Of a DNA stretch of 64,000 nt, positions 21,627-31,400 are shown piece after piece. The notes beneath the pieces are model-generated. The model searched no databases. It was not told where the DNA came from and saw nothing but the letters and a program-made list of their open reading frames with translations. Position 1 is the stretch's first letter. Every line of letters begins with the position of its first letter. A program made the position numbers and the translations under genes. The DNA is from Edaphochlamys debaryana (taxonomy: Eukaryota; Chlorophyta; Chlorophyceae; Chlamydomonadales), in contig JAEHOE010000149.1 in NCBI GenBank assembly GCA_016858145.1, positions 242,901 through 306,900 on the forward strand. The letters run 5' to 3'.

Positions 21627-21667
21627 TGTCACGACCCAGCGTGTCCTATTGACCCCATGATGTCCCT
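21627..21667 (+). repeat. 41-bp direct repeat, copy 2
   Basis: Junction directly upstream of the gypsy pol reading frame. Confidence 0.9.
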
Positions 21668-22706
21668 GAGGTCAACTTCGCAACGGCTGCAATCTGTGCA
21701 CGCACTGCACCTGTGAGCATTGGTCGCAAAGAAGCTGCGCGCCTGTTGCGTAAGGGTGCTCATGCCCTGTTGGTACGCCCTCGTGCGTCACTCAACGCTT
21801 CTCTTGCTTCCTCTGACACCCCTGATACGGACCCTGCCGTACAGACTCTGCTGGACGAGTATCAAGACGTGTTTGCGCCGATAACGGAGCTGCCCCCCGT
21901 TCGTCCCATGACACACGTTATCCCTATGCTGCCTGACTCTACGCCCGTTGCTAAACGGCCCTATCGGTTGTCCCCTCTTGAGCTGGAGGAGGTCAAGCGT
22001 CAAGTCACGGACCTGCTGGCTAAGGGCATGATACGCCCCTCGTCCTCACCGTGGTGCGCCCCCATCCTCTTCGTCGGAAAAAAAGGACGGCACGCTGCGC
22101 ATGGTGATCGACTACAGAGGTATGGGAACGCTTCGCCGCTTCGTTACCTCCTTCCCTTGCTTTCGTTTAGGTTAAGTTAGCGCTGCTGTCTGCTCAGGCA
22201 ACTGGCCCCTGCCTGGTGCATGTCAGCATAGGGCGCGCTAATCCCCTTTCGGCTCTTGCCTTGTGTAGGGCTTAACGCTCGCACAGTCAAGAACCGTTAC
22301 CCTTTACCCCGCATCGATGACCTTCTGGATAAGCTGCGCGGCGCGTTACTTCTCCAGCATCGATTTGCAGCAGGTAGAGATTTAGGGGCGCTGCTTGGGG
22401 GTTGCCGTACGTTGCCGGCGCCACAACCAGTGCTGCTCTCTCTCTACAGGGATACAACCAGATACGTATCCAGGAATCCGATATTCCTAAAACTGCCTTC
22501 AGCACGCCGTTTGGGCATTACGAATTTACCGTCCTCAGCTTCGGTCTGACTAATGCCCCAAGTAAGGCTGTATTGGGTGGCGGGTTACCCCTACCTCCCA
22601 TGCGTGACCCTGCTACGTGCGTCGCTTTGTAGGCACCTTCTCCGAATGCATGGCCAACCTTTTCGGCCGGTGCATTAGAAAGGGGTTCATGGTCGTGTAC
22701 CTGGAG
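21668..22706 (+). pseudogene. Gypsy reverse transcriptase N-terminal part, with introns and frameshifts
   Basis: Recognisable RT blocks: LLDEYQDVFAPITELPP, RPYRLSPLELEEVKRQV, GMIRPSSSPWCAPILFV, then across gaps [37 protein letters not shown] and [11 protein letters not shown]. The gaps look like introns with GT and AG: about 22119-22266, 22374-22449, 22562-22631 and 22707-22801. The last one splits the YLDD catalytic motif between its two aspartates. An A7 run at about 22078-22084 shifts the frame, and a second 1-nt shift sits near 22350, after KLRGA. These could be true decay or sequencing errors. As it stands no continuous RT could be translated. Confidence 0.75.
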
Positions 22707-22801
22707 TGAGTTGGCGCTGGGCTCGCCTGATCAGCGTCGCCCTTCCCCCGCCACTCAATTACTCACACTCCCCCCTTCGGCCCTTCCCCTGCCTTACTGC
22801 C

Positions 22802-25465
22802 AGCGACGTGCTGATTTACAGCAAGACTTGGGAAGAGCACCTGGCTCATGTCCGCGAGGCGCTGTCGCTGCTACGTGAGCATCAGCTCCGTGCCAAGGCC
22901 AGTAAGTGCAGATGGGCCCAAACAACATGTGAGTACCTGGGCCATATCATCTCTCACGACGGCATACGGATGGATCCCCGTAAGGTTGCGTCTGTTAGAG
23001 ACTGGCCCCCTCCGGAAACCTTGCAAGACCTGCGGTCGTTTTTGGGCCTTACCAACTACTTCCGTCGGTTTATCAGGAGTTACTCGGCACTGGCCGCGCC
23101 CCTGACTAATATGACACGTGCAGGTGCCTTCAAACACCCGAAGGATTGGCCCCCTGAGTGTCATGTGGCCTTCGAGGCTCTGAAGAGCGCCGTAACCGGT
23201 GATGTCGTACTTGCTTTTCCGGACCCTGCACTGCCGTACCGCATTGAGGTTGTCACGGACGCGTCCCTCTACGGTATTGGTGCCGTGCTTCTGCAGGACG
23301 GGCGACCTGTCGCTTACACCTCGCAGAAATTCACCCCCGCAGAGCGTGGCTACACCACCGGCGAGCAAGAGCTCCTCGCCGTAGTGCGCGCGCTGCAGGA
23401 GTGGCGCTGTTATGTGGAAGGTTTGGAGTTCACGGTTAAAACTGACCATGCTCCTAATACCTTTTTGCAGGGGGTGCCGACTCTCTCTCGCCGGCAAGCT
23501 CGGTGGATGGAGTTCTTGGCGCGCTTCAACTTCTCGTGGGCTCACCTGAAAGGCTCTGAGAATATCGCTGACGCGCTGAGTAGGCATCCGTTGCTGCGGG
23601 TTGCACGTGCGGCTGCCTTGACGCTGAACCGCTGGGCTGCTGCTGCTCGCCCTGGCAAGCGCAAACGCTCTGTGTCGATCGCTCAGGTGACCACACGCTC
23701 CAAGCAACGGCAGGCAACGCAGTCTCCTGATGCTGCGGCTGAGCCACAGGTTGGTCAAAGACCAAAGGGGACAAAGAGGGCCCTTCCCCCAGCTAAGGCC
23801 AAAGCGCCCAAAGCTGCTGTGCCGCCTGCTCCCCCTGTTCCACTAAACCCGGTGTCTCCAGCACTGCCCTCCGAGGTTTCGCCCCAGGCTCCTGTGCCCA
23901 CGGTCGAGACTCCTGCTGTGCCTGGGACACCTCCCTCTACAAGCCCGCCTTCTGTGGCTGAGCTGACCGAGGTTGGTGACTTGGTTGCACGCCTCCGGAG
24001 TGCTACTGCTGCTGACCCCTGGTTCTCTGTTCCGGCTAACACGGCCACCTTGGTCGAGTCGGATGGCTTGTGGTTTCAGTACACGTCAGAAAGCAAGCGA
24101 CATCTGGTCGTGATGCCTGACGATGCTGAGCTGCGACGCCTCGTGATAGCCCGTTATCACGCTGACAAATTGGCAGGCCACGTGGGCACTGTTCGTACCA
24201 TTGCTCTGGTACGTGAACAGTTTACGTGGTCATCCCTGGCTCGTGACGTTGCCCTGTACGTCTCGCAGTGCCAGTCCTGTCAACTGAATAAATCCCGTTC
24301 TGGCAAAACTCCTGGGCTTCTGAAGCCTTTGCTAATCCCAGAGATGCCTTGGGAGTCCGTGTCAATGGACTTTATCACGGCCCTCCCGCTCACGGAAAGG
24401 GGGTGGGACACGCTGTTGGTGTTCGTTGATCGACTGACTAAAATGTGTCATCTTGCCCCAACCACCGTGAATTGCAAAGCGCAGGACGCTGCCCAGCTGT
24501 ACTTCGACAACGTAGTACGACTGCACGGCGTGCCTAAGAGTATCATTGCTGATCGTGATAAACTCTGGCGTAGCAACTTCTGGGATGCCCTGTGCAAACT
24601 GACTGATACCCGTCTGCACATGTCAACTTCGTACCGCCCACAGACTGATGGCCAAACTGAGCGCCTCAACGCTGTGATTGGTGCTATGCTGCGTAACTTC
24701 GCTACACGCACTCAGGCTTCCTGGGACGCCTACCTGACGGCTGCTGAATTTGCCATCAACAATGCTGTCAACCGCTCAACCGGCAAGTCACCGTTCTACC
24801 TGAACTACGGCTTCAACCCCGCCCTCCCGATCTGGCGTGAGTTGGAATCCTCGGTGCCTGCCGCAAAGCAGTACATAGCAGATTTTGCTGAGCGCATCTC
24901 TGACGCTAGGACCTGCCTAGAAGCCGCTCAACAGAGTACTGCCGCGTACTATAACCGGAACAAGGTCCCTGCCACCTTTACCCCCGGTCAAAAGGTCCTT
25001 CTCAGCACGCAGAATCTGCGAAGTCTGGCCAAGGGCCCTCGCAAGCTGTTGCCTCGCTGGATTGGTCCTTACCCCGTGGTTAAGATGGTTGGTCAGAATG
25101 CTGTACGGCTTGAGCTGCCCTCAAACATGCGCATTCACCCCACCTTCCACGTTTCCCTTATCAAGCCCTACGTTGCTGCCCCTGGGACAACCGCAACGCA
25201 GCCTGGTCCTGTCGCCTGGCTTGATGAAGAACCCATGTTTACCGTGGACCGCATTCTGGACTACCGTGTACGCCAGATCCGCGGCCCTGGATCAAAGGTG
25301 CGCTCTGTGTCCGAATACCTTGTTCAGTGGAAGGGTTATTCGACCGAGCACAACACTTGGGAGCATGGCTCGCACTTCACCCCTGACCTCCGCCCTGCCA
25401 TGCGCGAGGCCCGTGAACGTGCCCAGGCTCGCCAACAAGCGGCTTCTGCGCCGCTCGCACCGTGA
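22802..25465 (+). CDS. Gypsy pol: RT C-terminus, RNase H, integrase, chromodomain
   Basis: Open frame of almost 890 codons from the second Asp of YLDD (DVLIYSKTWEEHL). RNase H: VVTDASLYGIGAVLLQDG, YTTGEQELLAVVRALQEW, KTDHAPNTFL and GSENIADALSRHP. A Pro/Ala-rich linker follows. Integrase: HHCC finger (HADKLAGHVG, CQSCQLNKSRSGKTPG), catalytic Asp in VSMDFITALP, second Asp in IIADRDKLW, Glu in QTDGQTERLN. The C-terminus carries a chromodomain (EYLVQWKGYSTEHNTWE), which in this clade binds modified histones and steers insertion. The ORF extends upstream to an ATG at 22706, but that part is intron-like. Confidence 0.9.
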   Translation, partial: SDVLIYSKTWEEHLAHVREALSLLREHQLRAKASKCRWAQTTCEYLGHIISHDGIRMDPRKVASVRDWPPPETLQDLRSFLGLTNYFRRFIRSYSALAAPLTNMTRAGAFKHPKDWPPECHVAFEALKSAVTGDVVLAFPDPALPYRIEVVTDASLYGIGAVLLQDGRPVAYTSQKFTPAERGYTTGEQELLAVVRALQEWRCYVEGLEFTVKTDHAPNTFLQGVPTLSRRQARWMEFLARFNFSWAHLKGSENIADALSRHPLLRVARAAALTLNRWAAAARPGKRKRSVSIAQVTTRSKQRQATQSPDAAAEPQVGQRPKGTKRALPPAKAKAPKAAVPPAPPVPLNPVSPALPSEVSPQAPVPTVETPAVPGTPPSTSPPSVAELTEVGDLVARLRSATAADPWFSVPANTATLVESDGLWFQYTSESKRHLVVMPDDAELRRLVIARYHADKLAGHVGTVRTIALVREQFTWSSLARDVALYVSQCQSCQLNKSRSGKTPGLLKPLLIPEMPWESVSMDFITALPLTERGWDTLLVFVDRLTKMCHLAPTTVNCKAQDAAQLYFDNVVRLHGVPKSIIADRDKLWRSNFWDALCKLTDTRLHMSTSYRPQTDGQTERLNAVIGAMLRNFATRTQASWDAYLTAAEFAINNAVNRSTGKSPFYLNYGFNPALPIWRELESSVPAAKQYIADFAERISDARTCLEAAQQSTAAYYNRNKVPATFTPGQKVLLSTQNLRSLAKGPRKLLPRWIGPYPVVKMVGQNAVRLELPSNMRIHPTFHVSLIKPYVAAPGTTATQPGPVAWLDEEPMFTVDRILDYRVRQIRGPGSKVRSVSEYLVQWKGYSTEHNTWEHGSHFTPDLRPAMREARERAQARQQAASAPLAP

Positions 25466-25501
25466 GTCTGCGAGGACGCAGCCTCCTAGAGGGGGAGCAC
25501 T

Positions 25502-26180
25502 TGTCGTGTCACGCGGATCTGAACCCGGCGTGCCCTCCAGATCTGTTCATATCGCTGTAACCGTATCGGCCTGAGTCCGGTATGTGAGAGTTGCCCTGGC
25601 ACTCTCTGACGCTCTGTACGCGTCTACAGGTTGCACACCTGGTGCAGCGCAGCGTCTGAGCGCTGCGTGGACCTCTGACATCCAGTGGGCGTTCTGGCAG
25701 TCAGGCCCTGGCCTGTGCAAGCCACGTGTTGACTTAAGGGACCTGCTGCGGGTCTCCTATGTCTGTAACACCCGTACCTCCGTCGGTGCTGTGGCCCGTA
25801 ACCACCGCATGTGACTCTGTACGGGACTGCGTTTCCATCTGAGGGCCTGCCCTCTTTATAACCGGCCCAAGTGCCGCCCACCGTGGATATGTCCACGACC
25901 AGTTCCGGACTTCATTCCCTAGCACTCTCACTACACGGCCATGGGTCAGATGGCTTGCGCTTTCGTGCGGCACCACAGCACCCGTAGCATCATAGCCCGG
26001 CACCCCTTCCCTGACGTGTTAGGTCTGTCAGGGGGTAACGCAGCCACCAGGCAGGCATCGACTCACCAGGCACTGCCACTGGTCCCTGCCCAGCTGCCGC
26101 ATCTGTACGGGATGGGTGCGACCGCGTCAAAGTCTGCTACATACACGGGTTCGTGCTTTCGAGCAACGGTTGCAGCAACA
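25502..26180 (+). repeat. Gypsy 3' LTR (boundaries approximate)
   Basis: Follows a polypurine tract (AGAGGGGGAGCAC, 25488-25500). A TATA box (TTTATAA, about 25855-25861) sits in the middle, as expected for a U3 promoter. The end at 26180 is inferred; no second copy exists in the window to prove it. Confidence 0.6.
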
Positions 26181-27041
26181 TGAACTCAATGGCTGGCGCG
26201 CTGCCCGCGCCCAGGTAAGCCGCCTCAACTGCTCGAAAGCAGCACCCGCCGCGGGTGAGGCGGATGCCACGCCAGGTACGCCAGGGTGCTGTGCCGGGGT
26301 GTCGGGGTGCCATGCCGGGGTGCCCTGCCGAGCAACGCTGCACGTGTTTGGGGACTACTCTAGGTCACCTCTCTCTTCCAGGCAAGCCAGGCCCGGCTGC
26401 CTACATACATCAGGGCCGCGGGGAGAGGCGCTAGAGCTTGGAGCGAGACGCGCATCGAGCGAACGTTGGGCCGGACACTGCCCAGGAGGCCCACAACGCT
26501 CTGTATGAGGGCTGAGAGGATTGTGAGCTCCCGAAAGCCTCCGTATGTCAGGGATATGAGTGTGGCGGCTTACAATGATGACAAGGGCGCCGTAAACAGC
26601 GGCCGGCGGCACGTCGCGCAACAACCGAGTCCACCGCCCGGGCTGCCGGCCACGCCTCCCGGGTTGCCTCCTGCCCTGCCTGGCCATACTTGCGGCTCAT
26701 ATTCGCAGCGCGAGGCAGCGGGGTGCTCGCACGAGGCGGCAAGGGGCTTGGGGTGCTGCGCTGAACCCCCCGCAGCGCCTGCCCGGCCGGGGGCTGCCCA
26801 ACTCGGGAGACAGGGTGGGCAGTTGTGTGTCCCGCCCCTTCCAGGTTGGGCCTGCCCACCCCACCCACCCTCCCCTGTCATCCTACGGACTTGTTTGGTG
26901 CCTCACAGTTTGCACCCAACCCTCACCACACTTGCTGTATGCCGCTGCACGTGCCCCTTCCCTTCCTGGTCTTTGACTTCCGCTTCCCCCCTTCTCCCTT
27001 TTCCGGCCCTTCCCCCCCCCTGGCCCCGAACGTCGGCTCAC
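26181..27041. other. No confident gene; flank of gypsy element
   Basis: GC-rich region with a short GCCGGGGTGCC-type repeat near 26290-26330. Its right part should be the first intron of the - strand SAM-like gene, but no further exon could be recognised. Confidence 0.4.
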
Positions 27042-27252
27042 CCGCAAATGCCAGTCGAAGAACCACGCGCGTGCTCAGCAGAGGTATGCCGGCGGCCTGC
27101 AGGGCGGCCTCGTCGAGAGCGAGCAAAGCTTTGCGCTTGTTCGGGGCCGAGAACCCTTGCGCGTCCAGAACCGAGAAGCATAGCTCTTTCTCATCGTCCT
27201 CCAGATCTTTCAGGCCGAAGATGAACGCACGGAGGCTCAGACCCGTTGCCAT
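27042..27252 (-). CDS. Orphan exon with SAM-like domain (gene fragment)
   Basis: First ATG of the open stretch gives MATGLSLRAFIFGLKDLEDD, followed by KELCFSVLDAQGFSAPNKRK and ALLALDEAALQAAGIPL, then a donor (gtgagc) at 27041. The helical pattern, with a Leu-rich 'LLALDEAALQAAGI' segment, resembles a sterile alpha motif. No downstream exon is visible before the gypsy element about 860 bp away, so the gene may have been cut off by the insertion, or the remaining exons are too diverged to see. An ATG further upstream at 27306 is in frame. Confidence 0.4.
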
Positions 27253-27564
27253 GTGCGCAAACTCATGCGCGCGCGTCGCTGCAGCCGGTGTCAGCCGGTG
27301 GTGCACCTAGGTCATGGGCGAGGCCCTCAAGCTCGCAACGGCCTGGTGAGCCGCGATGCCAAAAAAGCAAGCGCGCGATACGTTGGAAGTGAGCGGAGCC
27401 TTAGGCGAAACCCTCTGTATTCTGTTCCTGAAGCGCACAAAGCTGACGCAAGGTTTATGTGCCTGAGCATGTTTCCGTGCAACACGGCACGATCCCCCCG
27501 CCCGCCCGCCGCACTCCGATCCTACCCGCTTCCGGCGCCTGGTCCGTCACGGCACCAGCGGCCT

Positions 27565-27756
27565 CCGCATTCCCAGCACCAGCAGCACCACACACCCCTA
27601 CGCCACCCCGCACTGCGCCAACAGCTCCCCATCCCCCAGCGTGCGGCCGCCAAAGATGAGCCGCTGAACTGGCTGAAGGGGCACAGGGGCGCCTCCGAAG
27701 CCGGAGCCGGAGCTGGAGCCGGCGGGGGCTGCCGCATCCGCCCAGGCAGCCTCCAC
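27565..27756 (-). pseudogene. Ubiquitin-like domain remnant with in-frame stop
   Basis: After an acceptor (gtgtcgcag) the frame reads VEAAWADAAAPAGSS and then PVQRLIFGGRTLGDGELLAQ, matching the second half of a ubiquitin fold. A TAG codon (27598-27600) interrupts it, and beyond the stop the frame resumes as CVVLLVLGMRR, the expected last strand. It lies downstream of, and on the same strand as, the RING-ankyrin-UBL gene, so it may be a decayed relative. The acceptor region is itself duplicated (TGCGACACGGGCAG at about 27756 and 27833). Confidence 0.5.
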
Positions 27757-28258
27757 CTGCGACACGGGCAGCAGAGGACGTGGGAGCCCGGAGGAGGATC
27801 TCACCTATTCAGTGGCATACACCACCGCCCCTGCGACACGGGCAGTAGAGGATGTGGGAGGGAGGAGGGTCCCGGCGACGAACCTAAATTCAGGCGTGTA
27901 CAGGCATACAGCAAACTGAGCGATAAGTCGGGCGGTCAGCAAACTGGCCACCGGGGGGTCGCTGTGGGGCCCTCTCGTGGCTCCTGCCTCCCCATTAGCC
28001 GCCCCCTTCCGTCTTAGCCGGCAGAGGGGATGCGAGCTGCAGGATGAGCGGCGAGCTGGAGGATGGGTGCTTGCCCCCGCCGCGCTGCGCAGCATAGAAC
28101 TGGTGTTTGTGAACATCCCAATTACCGGGCTCGATACCTGTTGATGCAGCTGGGGGCGGGTGACCAGAAGCAGTGACCCCGTCGCCCCCGCCCGTCGCCC
28201 CTTACCCCTCCCCCCCCTGCTCACTGAGCTGACCCCCGCTCCCCACTCGCTCCCCGCA

Positions 28259-28312
28259 CAACCCTCCGTACAACCCTCCGTACAACCCTCCGTACAACCC
28301 TCCGTACAACCA
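28259..28312. repeat. 12-bp tandem repeat (TACAACCCTCCG), about 4.5 units
   Basis: Short exact array just 3' of the RING-ankyrin-UBL gene stop codon, possibly within its 3'UTR. Confidence 0.9.
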
Positions 28313-28443
28313 GCCGTATGTCGCCAACCTCCTGCGCAAGGCCTCGACCAGGCCCTACGAGCCTCAGCGCCACCAGAGCTGCTTCAGGCCGGGCCCCCAG
28401 TCATGAGCGCCTCCCCAGCGCCCTCCTCCCACACTCAGTCACC

Positions 28444-31400
28444 TCACCCCCCGCGCCCGCCCAGCGCCCGTGCGCCCCCGCCCCCCGCCCCCTCCGCCCT
28501 CGGCCTCACCACCTCCATCCCGCCCCACTCCAGCACGGCCAGCCGCGCCCCCTCCCGCCGCAGCACGCCCACGCGAGCCGCCTCCGCCGCCAGAGACCCG
28601 CACGCCGCCACCGGCGCGGCCAGTCGCTCCCACATCAGGAACACACGGACCAGGGCGTCCGGGGCGGGGCTGACGGAGAGGGCCGCCGCAGCCTGGTAGT
28701 CGGAGGGGGCGGCGAAGGAGAGGAGCAGCCAGGGGGCACCGGCCATGTGGGGAAGCCTGGGGAGGGAGGGGAGGGAGGCTCTAGAGTGGACCGAAGAGAT
28801 GAGCTTTTGGGTAGAGGCCCAAGGTAGGGTCAAGGTAGGGAGATGAGAGCCGGCAGAGCACGTAGAAAGTGTTGGAGATATAGGGTTGGCACGCTAGTTG
28901 GGTGCCTATAAGTCCTCCCGGCTATGTTAGTCGAACCCCGCGAGTGGGAACTTCCTAGGGAAGACCGGCAGGCTCGTGGAGCTGCCGTACGTGTGTTTGG
29001 CCTGGCCCTAGCGGTGCGCCCTGCTCAGCCTCCGTTTATCCGCTTATGTAGAACACTCGGCTCCTCTGTCCCAGACCACACGTATCGCTCCCAAGGTCAT
29101 CTGGCCTGTTACCCGCATGCAGCATCAGCCATGCTAGGGCTGAGCACTCGTTCCGTCTAACAGGTTATGAGCCCCGGCAAGCGACACTGCTGCCGTGAGT
29201 GCTTCAGCCGTGCGCGAATGTGGCAATAGGCCAAACGCGCGAGCTGTTACTTGGCATAGAAGCCGAGCAGCCACATGAGTTCTAAGGACTCACAAGACGA
29301 CGCTAGCATAGTGAAGCTTTTAGACAACGGTACAAACTTAGATGAGTGGGAGTGGTTCCTTCAGTCCTACTTGGGCGAGAAGGGCCTCAAGCTCTTCTTG
29401 ACCAATCCGTCACCAGCTGGATACAGTCCCAAGGAGCAGAATGAGGGCAACGAGAAGGGGCTGGCGCGGATGATGAAAACGCTCTCGCCTCTGCCTCAGC
29501 TCTACGTTCGCAACAACGCGTGTCTTACGCCGTCAGCCGCGCTGACCGTGTTGCGAACTCAGTTCCGCGGGCAATCACAGACTCGGCTTGCGCAGCTTAT
29601 GCATGAGCTGAGCCAGCTGCGCTTCGGCCACAACCAGAAAGTGCCGGAGTACTTCGGCGAAGCCTATAAGCTGCAGACTAAGCTGATCTCAGCTGGCGGG
29701 GTACTGCCATGGGCGCAGCTCCGGGTCTCCATCCTCTCGGGCATGAGCGGTCGCCCGGAGTACGTCCCCACGGTTGAGGCTGCGTACAGCGCTCAGGACA
29801 CCACCCAGCCCTTCACGGAGAAGCTCTTCATCGAGCGCGAGCAGCGGCTCACGCTCGAGCGCGACCGGGCCTCGACAGGGCCCGCGTACGCGGCTCCGTC
29901 CACCAGCCGCAGCGCCCCGGACGGCAGTAGCTGCCACTACTGCTCCCTGCCCGGCCACTGGGCCGACTCCTGCCCCCAGCGCATCGCCGACGAGCACGCC
30001 GGCGTGTTCCGCCGCAGCGTCCGCGAGGGCTGCCAGCCATCCGGCAGCGGCCGCGGCAACGGCGGGGGAGGCCGCGGGGGCGGAGGCGGCCGCGGAGGCG
30101 GCCGCAGCGGAGGCCGCGGCGGCCGGTCCGGTGGCGGCAGCAACGGCGGTAACGGAAGCAATGGCCAGTCGGGCGGGGGAGGCGGCAACAACGGTGGCGG
30201 AGGCCACCGCCGCTCGCGCCACGGCGGCGGCCGCGGCGGCAACGGCGGCGGGCGCGGACCGACCGACAGCCGCGCGACCCGTGCCGCTGCGTTCTCCCTG
30301 CGTGGCCCCGGTACGGATGCGGCCGACGTGGCCTTCCTGGACTCCGCCTGCTTCCACAGCCTGACGCCCAATGCAGACCTGCTCCACGGCTTCGTCCCCA
30401 CCGCCCCCGTGGGCCACGTGCGGTGGGGCGACTCGGGCGTGGCGCCCGTGACCGGCTCGGGCACTCTGCTACTGCACACCACCTGCAACGAGTATGTGGT
30501 GGTGCCCAACGTGCTGTTCGTGCCGTCCTCAACGGTCACTCTCGTGTCCGTCAGGCAGCTCACGGAGCGGGGCAGCACGGTCTCGTTCGAGGGCTCCCGC
30601 GGGTTCGTGCGCAAGGGCAACAAGGTGCTGACCGCCAGCGCCCGCGACGGCATCTATGCGCTGGACGCCGCCCTCGTGCCCGCTCCGCCCCTGCCCATGG
30701 CTGCGCCTGCTCGCAACGGTGACGACAACCGTGCCGCCGAGCCTTTGGGTGATGGCGGCGGCAGCGCCAGCGGCGACGGCGGTAGCACCAATGGCGGCGG
30801 CGGCAGCCCTGGCAATGACAGCGCATCCGCTAACAGCAGCAGCCCACCCGCGCCTGCTACCCCCGATGATTCCCCCGGCGCTCAGTGCGACCACTCCGCC
30901 GGTGCCACCGATGGTACCGCCGGAGGGGGAGGTATGGGTCGCTCAGCGCAGCTGCTGCAACACGCGCAGCTCCTGCATCGCCATTACGGACACCTCAGCT
31001 ACTCGGGCATGCAGGAACTCGTCCAGGGTGGCTTGGTCACCGGCCTATCCGTGTCAGTCGCAACTCTTCAAGAGGCGCAGGCGCACGTGTGCGGGACGTG
31101 CGTCACGGCCAAGGGTACCGCCGCCCCGTTCCCCAGCCATGGCAACAAGGCGCCCACCGTCCTGCAGCTCGTCCACTCGGACCTGTGCGGTCCGATGTCT
31201 GTGCCAGGCCGCCGTTGGCTGCAAGAGTACTTTGTGACACTGCTGGACTCCGCATCGGGCTTCAGCCTGGTGCGCGTGCTGCGGCACAAGGACGGCACCT
31301 CCGATGCGATTAAGGAGATGGTGGCTCAGCTGGAGGCGATCGCGCCCGGCGGCGTCAAGGTCCGGAAGCTGCAAAGCGACCGCGGTGGCGAGTACATCAG

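Larger units (their letters stand above)
20637..21667. other. Unassigned AT-richer stretch with a 41-bp direct repeat, likely damaged transposon 5' part
   Basis: Base composition is lower in GC than the flanking genes. A 41-bp sequence starting TGTCACGACCCAGCGTG is present at 21017-21057 and 21627-21667. The second copy abuts recognisable gypsy pol sequence. No gag, protease or 5' LTR found. Short CGGTACCCCTC repeats near 21560-21590. Confidence 0.5.
21668..26180 (+). mobile_element. Ty3/gypsy chromovirus-type LTR retrotransposon, 5'-truncated, one LTR
   Basis: Order RT, RNase H, integrase, chromodomain, polypurine tract, LTR identifies a Ty3/gypsy chromovirus. gag, protease, primer site and 5' LTR were not found in the window. 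The RT part is interrupted by four intron-like gaps and two 1-nt frameshifts; the rest is one long intact frame. The right boundary is my estimate from the ending CAGCAACA; no target duplication could be identified. Confidence 0.85.

Noticed and set aside
22078..22084. Programmed frameshift site in gypsy
   Set aside because: The A7 run is inside the RT domain rather than at a gag-pol border, so a mutation or sequencing error is more likely.
28924..29160. 78-codon ORF, present again at 34696-34932
   Set aside because: Lies wholly inside the copia LTRs; identity reflects LTR identity, not a conserved protein.
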